From: an uncultured Clostridia bacterium
Lineage (GTDB): Bacteria > Bacillota > Clostridia > Christensenellales > UBA1242
Length of the DNA: 50,270 nucleotides
Assembly (NCBI GenBank): GCA_944381105.1
Contig: CALWJU010000029.1
Coordinates: 1 to 50,270, forward strand
Direction: 5' to 3'
Below the pieces are notes generated by a model. That model was not told the DNA's origin and made no database searches. It was given only the letters and a program-made list of their open reading frames with translations. Below, piece by piece: positions 8,868-18,317 of this stretch (position 1 is the first letter of the stretch; each line of letters starts with the position of its first letter). Made by a program: the position numbers and the translations under genes.

Positions 8868-10886
8868 ATGGAAAATAAATTTGTTAGACCTAGACCTGTC
8901 TTTCCAAAACGTGCGGTAATTACATCTGGTATGCCATACGGAAATAAACTTATTCATTTTGGACATCTTGGCATGATACTGCGTGCCGACGTTTTTGCTA
9001 GATTTATGAGAGACAGAATTGGCAAGGACAATGTAATATATGTATCTGGAACTGACTGTTATGGCTCGCCTGCTGTCGAGTCTTTTAGAAAAATGCAAGA
9101 AGAAGGCAAAATGCTTGACAAGACTTTGCTTGATTATGTTAGCGAAAATCATGACAAGCAAAAGGAAATCTTAGATAAATTCGAAATTTCTTTTAACCTC
9201 TATGGTGGCTCGGCAATTGGGCGTGCAGGAGAAATTCACAAGGATGTGAGCAAGTGGTTTATTGAGACGCTTTTTAAAAATGGAATGGTGTCAAAACGCT
9301 CCTCCCTGCAATTTTATGACAGAGAAAACAAGTGTCTTTTAAATGGCAGACAGGTTGTCGGCAAATGTCCTATTGAAAACTGTCAGAGCGAAAAGGGTTA
9401 TGCTGACGAGTGCGACCTTGGGCATCAATATCTTCCACAAGATTTGATTGACCCTATCAGTACTCTCAGTGGCAAAAAACCTGAACTTGTCAAGATTGAA
9501 AACCTATATTTTGACCTTCAAAAATGCACTCCACTGCTTGAACAATGGATAGACTCTATTGACAGGCAAAGTGATACCGCACCTTTTATGGTTAAAGAGA
9601 TAAGAGAGTTCTTTAAAAAACCTGAAATCTATATTAAGCGAGAATTTTTTGATGTGTTTGAGAAGATAAAGACCTCTCTTCCGCATTTTACCGAACTTGA
9701 ACGCAACGAAAAAGCACCGTCTATGACTATCGTCTTTGACAAACTTGAAGACAGAGAAAAGGCGTGCGAGATTCTTTCGCAAAATGGCATCCGCTATCGA
9801 ACAGGCAAGACGCTTACACCTTTCCGACTAACAGGCAACATCTCTTGGGGTGTTCCATGTCCTGAAATCGACGGAATAAAAGACCAGACATTCTATGTTT
9901 GGCCTGAAAGTTTGTGGGCACCTATTTCATTTACCAAAACCTACCTTGAAAGCATAGGCAAAGATGAAAAGGAATGGGAAAAATATTGGTGCGACCATGA
10001 GGCACAAGTTTATCAGTTCTTAGGCGAAGATAACATTTATTTCTATGGCCCTGCACAGCAAGCCATGTGGCTTTATATGCAAGGCAAAAACCCTGTACTT
10101 AATGCAGAGAACGGACAACTGCAACTTACCAAAATCAATCCTATCAAATCAATTTTGTATATGAATAAAAAGGCTAGTTCATCAGGTGCTGTCAAACCGC
10201 CTATGGCAAGTGAGTTTTTGGAGCATTACACCGCCGAGCAGATTCGTATGCATTTTCTTGCTATGAACCTTGTCAACAACAATGTTTCCCTCTCCCCTAA
10301 GGCTTTTGATAGTGAAGCAAGCGATGACGAAATTGACCCTGTCGTTAAGGAAGGAAATCTGCTTACAAATGTGTACAACAGAATACTCCGTACGGTGTTC
10401 TATTCAACTCAATCGCACTTTGAGGGTTTGCTGCCTAAATCTGTGATTGATGAAAATGTAATGGAAGAGTGCAAAAAGGTCATTCTAAACGTCGAAAAAT
10501 TTATGTATGATAAGAAATTCCACCAAGTATACAATGCTCTTGATGTGTTTATCAGAAATATCAACAAATATTGGGTTAAAGAGGTAAATAACTGTGTAAC
10601 TGAGGAAAAACTTGCTCATCTTATTGCTAACACCATGCAGATGATATATGTAGCAAATGTTCTTCTTCACCCTATTGCACCAAGAGGAACTGAAAATGTG
10701 GCTGACTACATCGGTTTTGACAAAAATGCATGTTTTAGTTGGGAGTATATCTTTGGCTCTTTTGAAAACGTTCTTGATAAAGATAAAAAGAGAAAACTTA
10801 CCACCCTCAAACCAAAAGAGGACTTCTTTAAGCGTCATCAATCTCAACTTGACGAACTTGCAAAGAAAAACGGACAAGAAGAATAG
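8868..10886 (+). CDS. Methionyl-tRNA synthetase-like class I synthetase with altered KMSKS
   Basis: 672 aa. The Rossmann core begins with PYGNKLIHFGH (HIGH-type motif HFGH at residues 30-33) and GTDCYGSP at 61-68, as in MetRS. A zinc-knuckle-like insert has Cys 167, 172 and 182. WGVPCP followed by FYVWPESLWAPISF matches the MetRS core but differs from the usual YVWFDAxIGY. The KMSKS loop is KASSS at 435-439, lacking the second Lys. An extra segment of roughly 80 residues sits between the zinc knuckle and WGVPCP. The C-terminal helical domain (HPIAPRGTENVADYIG) fits the MetRS anticodon-binding fold, and no EMAP-type domain follows. AAAGGGG precedes ATG 8868. It may be the only MetRS of the organism or a diverged paralogue; the altered motifs favour caution. 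Confidence 0.75.
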   Translation: MENKFVRPRPVFPKRAVITSGMPYGNKLIHFGHLGMILRADVFARFMRDRIGKDNVIYVSGTDCYGSPAVESFRKMQEEGKMLDKTLLDYVSENHDKQKEILDKFEISFNLYGGSAIGRAGEIHKDVSKWFIETLFKNGMVSKRSSLQFYDRENKCLLNGRQVVGKCPIENCQSEKGYADECDLGHQYLPQDLIDPISTLSGKKPELVKIENLYFDLQKCTPLLEQWIDSIDRQSDTAPFMVKEIREFFKKPEIYIKREFFDVFEKIKTSLPHFTELERNEKAPSMTIVFDKLEDREKACEILSQNGIRYRTGKTLTPFRLTGNISWGVPCPEIDGIKDQTFYVWPESLWAPISFTKTYLESIGKDEKEWEKYWCDHEAQVYQFLGEDNIYFYGPAQQAMWLYMQGKNPVLNAENGQLQLTKINPIKSILYMNKKASSSGAVKPPMASEFLEHYTAEQIRMHFLAMNLVNNNVSLSPKAFDSEASDDEIDPVVKEGNLLTNVYNRILRTVFYSTQSHFEGLLPKSVIDENVMEECKKVILNVEKFMYDKKFHQVYNALDVFIRNINKYWVKEVNNCVTEEKLAHLIANTMQMIYVANVLLHPIAPRGTENVADYIGFDKNACFSWEYIFGSFENVLDKDKKRKLTTLKPKEDFFKRHQSQLDELAKKNGQEE

Positions 10887-10900
10887 GTCCCTCTTGTAAT

Positions 10901-10938
10901 CATTTTTAATTTTTCTTATCCTTGACAAATTAAAAATG
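10901..10938. repeat. 12-bp perfect inverted repeat overlapping a promoter
   Basis: CATTTTTAATTT at 10901-10912 and its exact reverse complement at 10927-10938 are separated by 14 bases. The right arm begins at the last base of the -35 hexamer and fills most of the spacer. It could be an operator or a weak AT-rich terminator hairpin for the synthetase gene. Confidence 0.55.
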
Positions 10939-10949
10939 TGTGATATAAT
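10922..10949 (+). promoter_or_regulatory. Strong promoter of 156-aa membrane protein gene
   Basis: Consensus TTGACA at 10922-10927 and TATAAT at 10944-10949, 16 bases apart, with TGA before the -10 (extended -10). AAGGAG at 10958-10963 precedes ATG 10971. Confidence 0.8.
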
Positions 10950-10970
10950 GAAAACATAAGGAGAAATGTT

Positions 10971-11441
10971 ATGATAAAAAATAATGTTAAAGTTGCTCTT
11001 TGTGGCGGACTTCTTGGAATTGGCTTTATAGCGAGTGTTGTATTTTCCCCTCTTTCAGTGATTGAATTAAATAAACAAGATAAAATCTTAAACAATTTTA
11101 AGACTACTGATGTCTATGTAGAGAGTGTCGAAAGTGAACAAGAAGAATTAAAACAAAAATTTAGTTCTGGAGAAATAAATAGCACAGAATATAATTTAAA
11201 ACTAAATAAAACTTTATCTGACGAAAATGCTTTGGCTATCTTAAAATCTTCTTCATCACCACTAAAACTTAATTATGAAAATGCCGAAAAAATGCATAAT
11301 ATTTATTCCCCTATTGGAATCACTGCATTGTGTCTAACTGGAAGTGCTCTATCATTATCCATTGCTATGTTTGGTTCTGCCAATAAAAATGTTGAAGATA
11401 AAGAAGACGAAATAGATTATTTAAGAATTGATGTATGCTAA
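10971..11441 (+). CDS. Small membrane protein, unknown
   Basis: 156 aa, not recognised. A hydrophobic segment at about residues 7-29 and another at about 116-138 flank a central hydrophilic, Glu/Lys/Ser-rich region of about 85 residues. This suggests a two-pass protein with an extended loop on one side of the membrane. The C-terminal tail is acidic. It has its own consensus promoter with an extended -10, a good ribosome binding site and its own terminator, so it is a monocistronic and probably well expressed gene. Confidence 0.75.
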   Translation: MIKNNVKVALCGGLLGIGFIASVVFSPLSVIELNKQDKILNNFKTTDVYVESVESEQEELKQKFSSGEINSTEYNLKLNKTLSDENALAILKSSSSPLKLNYENAEKMHNIYSPIGITALCLTGSALSLSIAMFGSANKNVEDKEDEIDYLRIDVC

Positions 11442-11482
11442 ATTGATTTAATAAAAATTAAAATTTTTATAAAAATTATAAA

Positions 11483-11505
11483 GGCGAGAAAACTCGTCTT
11501 TTTTT
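11483..11505 (+). terminator. Intrinsic terminator
   Basis: GGCGAG at 11483-11488 pairs with CTCGTC at 11493-11498 (one G-U pair) across a four-A loop, followed by seven T. Confidence 0.8.
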
Positions 11506-11608
11506 GTATTGTGTATTGGATATTGTGTTTAAATATCAAAAGGTATAGGCTTTTTTAGAAAAATTTTAACAAAATTATTGGAATGCAAGAAAAAATTTAA
11601 AAAAGTGG

Positions 11609-11637
11609 TTGACAAATGGTATTTGTGTGCATATAAT
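11609..11637 (+). promoter_or_regulatory. Consensus promoter of initiator tRNA
   Basis: Perfect TTGACA at 11609-11614 and perfect TATAAT at 11632-11637 with a 17-base spacer, ending 17 bases before the tRNA. Confidence 0.9.
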
Positions 11638-11654
11638 ATATATGTAACAAATAT

Positions 11655-11731
11655 CGCGGGATGGAGCAGCTCGGAAGCTCGTCGGGCTCATAACCCGAAG
11701 GTCGTTGGTTCAAATCCAACTCCCGCAACCA
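11655..11731 (+). tRNA. Initiator tRNA-fMet (CAT)
   Basis: 77 nt with encoded CCA. The acceptor arm has C1 opposite A72, the mismatch that marks bacterial initiator tRNA. The anticodon stem carries three consecutive G-C pairs (GGG / CCC) around the loop CTCATAA, the second initiator hallmark. The T arm GTTGG-TTCAAAT-CCAAC is intact. It has its own consensus promoter and terminator. Confidence 0.97.
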
Positions 11732-11733
11732 CA

Positions 11734-11759
11734 AAGTCTGGCTTTTGCCAGACTTTTTT
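11734..11759 (+). terminator. Intrinsic terminator of tRNA
   Basis: AAGTCTGGC at 11734-11742 pairs with GCCAGACTT at 11747-11755 with a four-T loop, and the T run continues to 11759. Confidence 0.9.
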
Positions 11760-11847
11760 GCGGGTTCGGGTTATATCGAGCATAAAAAACTATGCTAACT
11801 GACATAATTAAAGAAAAGATATATTTGTTTTATTAAATATTCTCTTT

Positions 11848-11901
11848 GCGAAGATATAATCTCGTTTTCGGTCGTTGGTTCAAATCCAACTCCCGCAACC
11901 A
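11848..11901 (+). repeat. Duplicated 3' part of tRNA-fMet plus 25-bp repeat
   Basis: Bases 11870-11901 are identical to 11700-11731, the last 32 nt of tRNA-fMet including the variable-loop end, T arm, acceptor 3' strand and CCA. The 5' part of the tRNA is absent. Immediately upstream and overlapping, 11848-11872 is identical to 12078-12102. The tRNA-end copy resembles an integration-site duplication or a chimeric tRNA pseudogene. No integrase is nearby. Confidence 0.85.
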
Positions 11902-12110
11902 AGTCGCAAACTACGCTTTGGCAAAATTGCCTCGCAATTTTTGCTTATACGCTCGTTTGCTCCTTCTCCCCACAAATCTCATGATTTGCGGGGTCCCCCA
12001 ATAGACTGCTTCGCCCAGTCTTTTTTTTATTGTGGGAGCCAACTGTATTTATGACCTTCGTGATATATCGAAGCGAAGCGAAGATATAATCTCGTTTTCG
12101 GTTGTTAGGT
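11902..12110. other. Hairpin-rich intergenic segment
   Basis: This segment has no convincing ORF and is less AT-rich than its surroundings. GCAAAATTGC at 11921-11930 pairs with 11934-11944 with one bulge. CCCC-A-CAAATC at 11968-11978 pairs with GATTTG-C-GGGG at 11983-11993. AGACTG at 12003-12008 pairs with CAGTCT at 12016-12021 and is followed by a T run, making a terminator. The 25-bp repeat copy lies at 12078-12102. It could be a small structured RNA or the remains of a mobile element. Confidence 0.5.
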
Positions 12111-12181
12111 GTTAAATTATATGTTTTGACTCTCGTTTCGACTCTCAAAATTTTAGTAGAAATTTTATCAAACCTGTTAAA

Positions 12182-12207
12182 AAGACTAGGCTATTAGTTT
12201 TTTTTAT
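12182..12207 (+). terminator. Terminator-like hairpin
   Basis: AAGACTA at 12182-12188 pairs with TAGTTTT at 12195-12201 (one G-U pair), followed by a continuing T run. Confidence 0.45.
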
Positions 12208-12225
12208 CTTTTATTTGTTTGACTA

Positions 12226-12262
12226 CAAAAAACATATTGAAATAAAGTCAATATGTTTTTAT
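12226..12262. terminator. Hairpin AACATATTGA, terminator-like
   Basis: AACATATTGA at 12231-12240 pairs perfectly with 12248-12257 around a seven-base loop. A and T runs flank both sides, so it could act in either direction. The same 10-bp stem with a different loop ends the leucine-rich-repeat gene at 35444-35471. Confidence 0.6.
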
Positions 12263-12381
12263 CTTTTTACAACTTATTACAATTGATTGAGTAAAATTTA
12301 TTTGATTTACTAAAAATTTATTTGATATTAACTACTTTTTGCCTATTTTTTATAATTGAACTTATTTTTGTAAACCTTTTT

Positions 12382-13050
12382 TTAATTAAATAAATATACT
12401 GCAACAACTAGCAGAACTAGGGCTATTATTTTAAATTCTGAGACAAGAATATTTTTTACTCTCCCCTCTTTCAAAAATTGATTTAGTAAGTCGCTTGCAA
12501 GCAAAAGTCCGCCACCTACTAAAACTAATATTGCGCTTAACATATGACCTGTAAAAACTATTCCATTTATTGCCATTCCGAGCATTCCACCAAGGCAGGC
12601 AAAAGAAAATATTGTTGCACATGCCTCTGACGCCTCATCAGTCTTTTTGATTAGCCAAACTATCATACCTACGGCAAGTCCTACAAATATACCGCCAAGG
12701 AGTGCATACACTGAAAAGGAAGCAAGCGACATCGCACTGAGCATTAATGATAGATAGGTTATACCTTTTGATACCTCACACAAAATATTTTTTACTTTTG
12801 CGTCTTTGATAGAGGTCAGTTGCAAGCCCTCCAAAAACATATTTATAGCAAGAGCAACTGCAATAAACAGTGAAAATCCATTTACTACATTTGAAACATT
12901 TATCGTAACTATTGCAAAGACAAGGAGAAGCAACATTGTGATATTACGCACAATAAACCCTATCCAATCGCCCTTATCCTTAAAAATTGAATAAATTACG
13001 CTCATAATTAGGCTTGCACAGCCAAATATTATAATTGGAACTATTAACAT
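12382..13050 (-). CDS. Polytopic membrane protein, possibly YhhN-like
   Basis: 222 aa, hydrophobic throughout, with about seven or eight predicted membrane helices and only short polar loops. It begins directly with a helix (LIVPIIIFGCASLIMSVIYSI). Near the C terminus, GGGLLLASDLLNQFLK resembles the GALLFxxSDxxLAxxxF signature of YhhN/lysoplasmalogenase-like proteins, and size and helix number also fit. The rest shows no clear match, so this is a weak suggestion. The gene is divergent from the gene at 13127, with 76 bases between the starts. Confidence 0.7.
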   Translation of the reverse strand: MLIVPIIIFGCASLIMSVIYSIFKDKGDWIGFIVRNITMLLLLVFAIVTINVSNVVNGFSLFIAVALAINMFLEGLQLTSIKDAKVKNILCEVSKGITYLSLMLSAMSLASFSVYALLGGIFVGLAVGMIVWLIKKTDEASEACATIFSFACLGGMLGMAINGIVFTGHMLSAILVLVGGGLLLASDLLNQFLKEGRVKNILVSEFKIIALVLLVVAVYLFN

Positions 13051-13126
13051 AGTTATATTTTAACCTAAAAATGAAATAAAACAAAACAATTTAAATAATT
13101 TTTTAAAAAATTGCCAAAATATCTTT

Positions 13127-13684
13127 ATGAATTTATTAAAAGACCTTTTATTGTACCTTAGTGCCTTTGTGCCGATGTACTTTTTGATTGCGTTTAGGCT
13201 TATTATTGATATATTTAATGATAACCTTTCTTTCAATGTATTAAACACTATAAATCTTATCACCCTTCTTCTTTTAATAATTCTTGGTTTTATCGGCCTT
13301 TATCTAAACATACACCAAAGCAAAGAGGTGTCAAAAGAGGTTATCATCCTTAAAAAGCAGAATATAACTGACAGACACTTTCTAGGATACTTCTCTCTTT
13401 TTGTGCTTTTTGCTTTGCAACTTGAACTATCCTATGTGAGCGACTACTGTCTCTTTATAATTATCACCGTTTTTATAGGTATTGTGTATATAAAAAACTC
13501 ACTATATTATATAAATCCATTGCTTAATATACTAGGGTATAATTTTTATACCATTGTATATTTGGAGGTTGGCAGTCAAAAAGAGAGCGAGGGCAAAATA
13601 TTTTACAGGGGTAATTTAGCGGTCAATAAATGTTATCTCGTCAAATTCAAAAATGACAATTTTGCTTTTGTGGATAAAAAATAG
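13127..13684 (+). CDS. Four-helix membrane protein with soluble tail, possibly KwaA-like
   Basis: 185 aa. Four hydrophobic segments at about residues 7-27, 40-62, 87-105 and 107-123 are followed by a soluble tail of about 60 residues (NILGYNFYTIVYLEV onward). This layout and the tail pattern remind me of Clostridial proteins related to KwaA, the membrane component of the Kiwa anti-phage system, but that is recall of a pattern, not a comparison. The usual partner KwaB, a roughly 300-residue DUF4868 protein, is not adjacent. No ribosome binding site is evident before ATG 13127. The downstream gene has its own promoter. Confidence 0.65.
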   Translation: MNLLKDLLLYLSAFVPMYFLIAFRLIIDIFNDNLSFNVLNTINLITLLLLIILGFIGLYLNIHQSKEVSKEVIILKKQNITDRHFLGYFSLFVLFALQLELSYVSDYCLFIIITVFIGIVYIKNSLYYINPLLNILGYNFYTIVYLEVGSQKESEGKIFYRGNLAVNKCYLVKFKNDNFAFVDKK

Positions 13685-13712
13685 ATTTTTTAAAAAAATT
13701 TCAAAAATCATA

Positions 13713-13741
13713 TTGTTTTTTAAATTAAGTTATGATATAAT
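13713..13741 (+). promoter_or_regulatory. Promoter of 206-aa gene
   Basis: TTGTTT at 13713-13718 and TATAAT at 13736-13741 with a 17-base spacer; TGA precedes the -10. GAGGTGA at 13751-13757, an exact match to the end of 16S rRNA, then precedes ATG 13763. Confidence 0.75.
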
Positions 13742-13762
13742 CTCACGAGTGAGGTGAAAAGC

Positions 13763-14383
13763 ATGAATATTATAGTTCCAATTGAAGAAAATGTAGATTC
13801 TGTTGTTGTTGATTTAAGAGATATAGTTCGTGGCAAAGAATTGCAAGATGATTCGTTCAGAAAAAAGAATGAAGATATTTTTCACCCTGCCGATTATACA
13901 GCATACATATTTTGTGTACCTAGGCAATATTTTGTAAATGATGGACAAAAGGCTGATTATAACACCATCGTTAAAAATATTCAATCAGACAATATTTCTG
14001 ACGCTGAAAACTATATGATTGAGGTTATTGAATCAATACTAAAAACAAACAAGAGCGATAGAGTTAATTTTAACCACTTTATTAATTTGTTTAAAAATTT
14101 CAATCCAAAACACTGCAAAATTATCCCTCTTAAAGCAAATCAAAATATCATAGTGGGAGCGCCACTTTGGAGACACTCTGTCCAACTTATATCAGTTAAA
14201 ACAACCTCGCCTTTCAAGGATAAAGAGGACGAATATGGTAAGGTTTGTTCCATCGAGGGCGTAGGCGTTTGTGATGAGAGGTTCGCTTGTGAAATCGAAA
14301 ATTATGAGCCAGGTTACAACGTCTTAGATTTTAGAAGAAATCGACAACACGAACACTTTGAAGAACAAGGTCTTGAAAGATAA
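13763..14383 (+). CDS. Soluble protein of unknown function
   Basis: 206 aa, not recognised. It is acidic and globular-looking, without membrane segments, signal peptide or Cys clusters; a short His-containing stretch lies near the C terminus (RRNRQHEHFEEQ). GTG 13754 is in frame, but its bases are part of the GAGGTGA ribosome binding site, so ATG 13763 is the better start. The gene has its own extended -10 promoter and its own terminator. It follows the four-helix membrane protein by about 80 bases, so a functional link is possible but not shown. Confidence 0.75.
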   Translation: MNIIVPIEENVDSVVVDLRDIVRGKELQDDSFRKKNEDIFHPADYTAYIFCVPRQYFVNDGQKADYNTIVKNIQSDNISDAENYMIEVIESILKTNKSDRVNFNHFINLFKNFNPKHCKIIPLKANQNIIVGAPLWRHSVQLISVKTTSPFKDKEDEYGKVCSIEGVGVCDERFACEIENYEPGYNVLDFRRNRQHEHFEEQGLER

Positions 14384-14384
14384 A

Positions 14385-14414
14385 AATAGGTACTTTTTTA
14401 GCACCTATTTTTTA
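14385..14414 (+). terminator. Intrinsic terminator
   Basis: AATAGGT at 14385-14391 pairs with ACCTATT at 14403-14409 and is followed by T. Confidence 0.7.
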
Positions 14415-14579
14415 TTCGTCTCTCTTGGTTAATTTTTATTTTTTTTGCACAACATAGTTATCTCTTTTAATCGTATTCTAATTTTTTAAATTTTAATAAC
14501 AGCAAGTCATATAACAGCATTTTAATCTTTTCTTAAAATCAAACACCTATTTTATTCTCTTACATATTATTTATACTTC

Positions 14580-15170
14580 CTATTCGTTATCAACCTCTTC
14601 TTCTTGAATTTCACCACCATACTCTAACAACTTTTTCTCGGCTATATTATCTACGCTCGCCTTTTTCTTAAAGATTTTATTTAAAAGTTTATCGTTAAAG
14701 ACAATATATTTATCCCAAAAGAACTCTGTTATAAAGTTTATAACCATCATTAGAAGAGTAACAAGAGTACCATTCCACCCTATGCCTTCTAGTGCCTCTC
14801 CGCCAAACACCGACGCTGGAATATAGGCACAATAATAAAGAGTAACTATCGCCATTGCAAGCGGTACATTACTTGCAGATTTAAAGGTGAATTTTCGATT
14901 GAAGGTGAAATTCCATATAACAGAAAGAATTACACTAATAAGATAGGATGGCCACCAAGTAAGCCATTCAGTCCATGTGTATAAAAGTTCAAAGGTTATT
15001 ATCTGTATAAAACCTGCCGATAGCGAAAAGGCAAGAAATTTTACAAACTGCAAAAACTCCTTTCTCTTATCGTTTACCTTTGATTGTTTTTTACCTTGCT
15101 CTGCCTCATTTATGCCAGTCTCGTTATCCTTTTCCTCGACTGCGAGAGTGTCTTTTTCTTGTTTTTTCAT
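14580..15170 (-). CDS. GtrA-family membrane protein
   Basis: 196 aa from the chosen start. A charged N-terminal region of about 45 residues precedes four membrane helices. FVKFLAFSLSAGFIQIITFELL and WNFTFNRKFTFK are typical GtrA-family sequences: small four-helix proteins thought to help move or handle polyprenyl-linked sugars during cell-surface polysaccharide synthesis. The C terminus is acidic. The frame is open 10 codons further upstream, but AAAGGA on the minus strand sits correctly for the ATG at 15170 (product starting MKKQE). It is transcribed divergently from gyrB; no glycosyltransferase is adjacent. Confidence 0.85.
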   Translation of the reverse strand: MKKQEKDTLAVEEKDNETGINEAEQGKKQSKVNDKRKEFLQFVKFLAFSLSAGFIQIITFELLYTWTEWLTWWPSYLISVILSVIWNFTFNRKFTFKSASNVPLAMAIVTLYYCAYIPASVFGGEALEGIGWNGTLVTLLMMVINFITEFFWDKYIVFNDKLLNKIFKKKASVDNIAEKKLLEYGGEIQEEEVDNE

Positions 15171-15278
15171 TGACATTCCTTTTTTTATTAATAATAACAT
15201 ATCTTTCTTTTTTTGACAAATTTTTTCATAATAAGAAATGACATTTTATTAAAAAATTTTTCTAAATTTACAAAACGC

Positions 15279-15307
15279 TTGCTTTTTACCTTTTATTTAT
15301 ATATAAT
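15279..15307 (+). promoter_or_regulatory. Promoter of gyrB
   Basis: TTGCTT at 15279-15284 and TATAAT at 15302-15307, spacer 17. The predicted transcript start near 15314 leaves a leader of about 40 nt to GTG 15354. Confidence 0.65.
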
Positions 15308-15323
15308 ATATTATATATATTAA

Positions 15324-17504
<2,181 letters not shown>

Positions 17505-17570
17505 TAAGGATATACTTAAAGTTTACACAAATAAAAACAATTGCATAAATAAAAAATATAGGAGTGAAAT

Positions 17571-17957
17571 ATGAAATTTAAAGAATATTTAAAAACTAAC
17601 AAAATAAAAATTAAAAAGGATAATGATTGCTTTAAAGTAAATAGATATTATATGCCTTATTTAAATACAAAGGCTAACAAAGACTTTAATTTTGTTACCA
17701 AAGAGGACATGGAAAGAATTAAGGTTATGAAAAATTACCTCACAAGCAATGTTGAGGTAAATTCCGCCTCTTTTTCGGATATGCTGGTAGAAACACCTAA
17801 ATATAAGGCAGTTGCCGATAAATATCCTTTTAAAAAGACTATTGCTGAGGACTTGCGTGAAGAAAGCCCGTTTACTTTTGCGAACACTATTGAGACTCAT
17901 AAGAGTTTTGATAAACGATTTAGTGAATTTGCGAGCAAATCAGAAGAAAGGGAATAG
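17571..17957 (+). CDS. Unknown 128-aa protein between gyrB and gyrA
   Basis: Not recognised. It is charged and Lys/Glu-rich, with no membrane segment or signal peptide. Two Tyr/Pro-containing motifs are visible (NRYYMPYLN and PKYKAVADKYPF). AGGAGTG lies just before ATG 17571. It follows gyrB by 66 bases with no clear terminator between, so it may be in the gyrB transcript. gyrB and gyrA are often adjacent, so an insertion here is notable. Confidence 0.7.
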   Translation: MKFKEYLKTNKIKIKKDNDCFKVNRYYMPYLNTKANKDFNFVTKEDMERIKVMKNYLTSNVEVNSASFSDMLVETPKYKAVADKYPFKKTIAEDLREESPFTFANTIETHKSFDKRFSEFASKSEERE

Positions 17958-18317
17958 TCTTTTAAAAATTCAAATTAACATTCAAATATGATACTAAAAA
18001 TTTAATCTAAATAAGGGAATATTTAAAATATAAAATTTAAGTATATATTTTATAAAAAACTTTTTAATTGGAATCTTTATAAATAAAGACTATGGTAAGT
18101 CTAAAAAATACTTAAATTTTAAAAGATAATGATAAACATATCATAGAGGCTACTAAAATACTAATAAGAAAATTTAGAATACCTATCATATAAGTCAAAT
18201 TTCAAAAAAATCAATTATTTAAAGGCAAAAACTCGGAGAACAGAAATTTAAAAGCAAATTCAAGCAAAAATTTAAAAGCAAAAATTACAAAATGTTTATT
18301 TTAACAAGGAGCAAAAA
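17958..18317. other. AT-rich gap before gyrA with short direct repeat
   Basis: I see no ORF. AAATTTAAAAGCAAA occurs at 18244-18258 and again at 18268-18282, 24 bases apart, just upstream of the gyrA ribosome binding site AAGGAG. No clear promoter stands out from the composition. Confidence 0.45.

Noticed and set aside
11578..11802. ORF covering the tRNA
   Set aside because: It runs across a complete tRNA gene with promoter and terminator and has no ribosome binding site.
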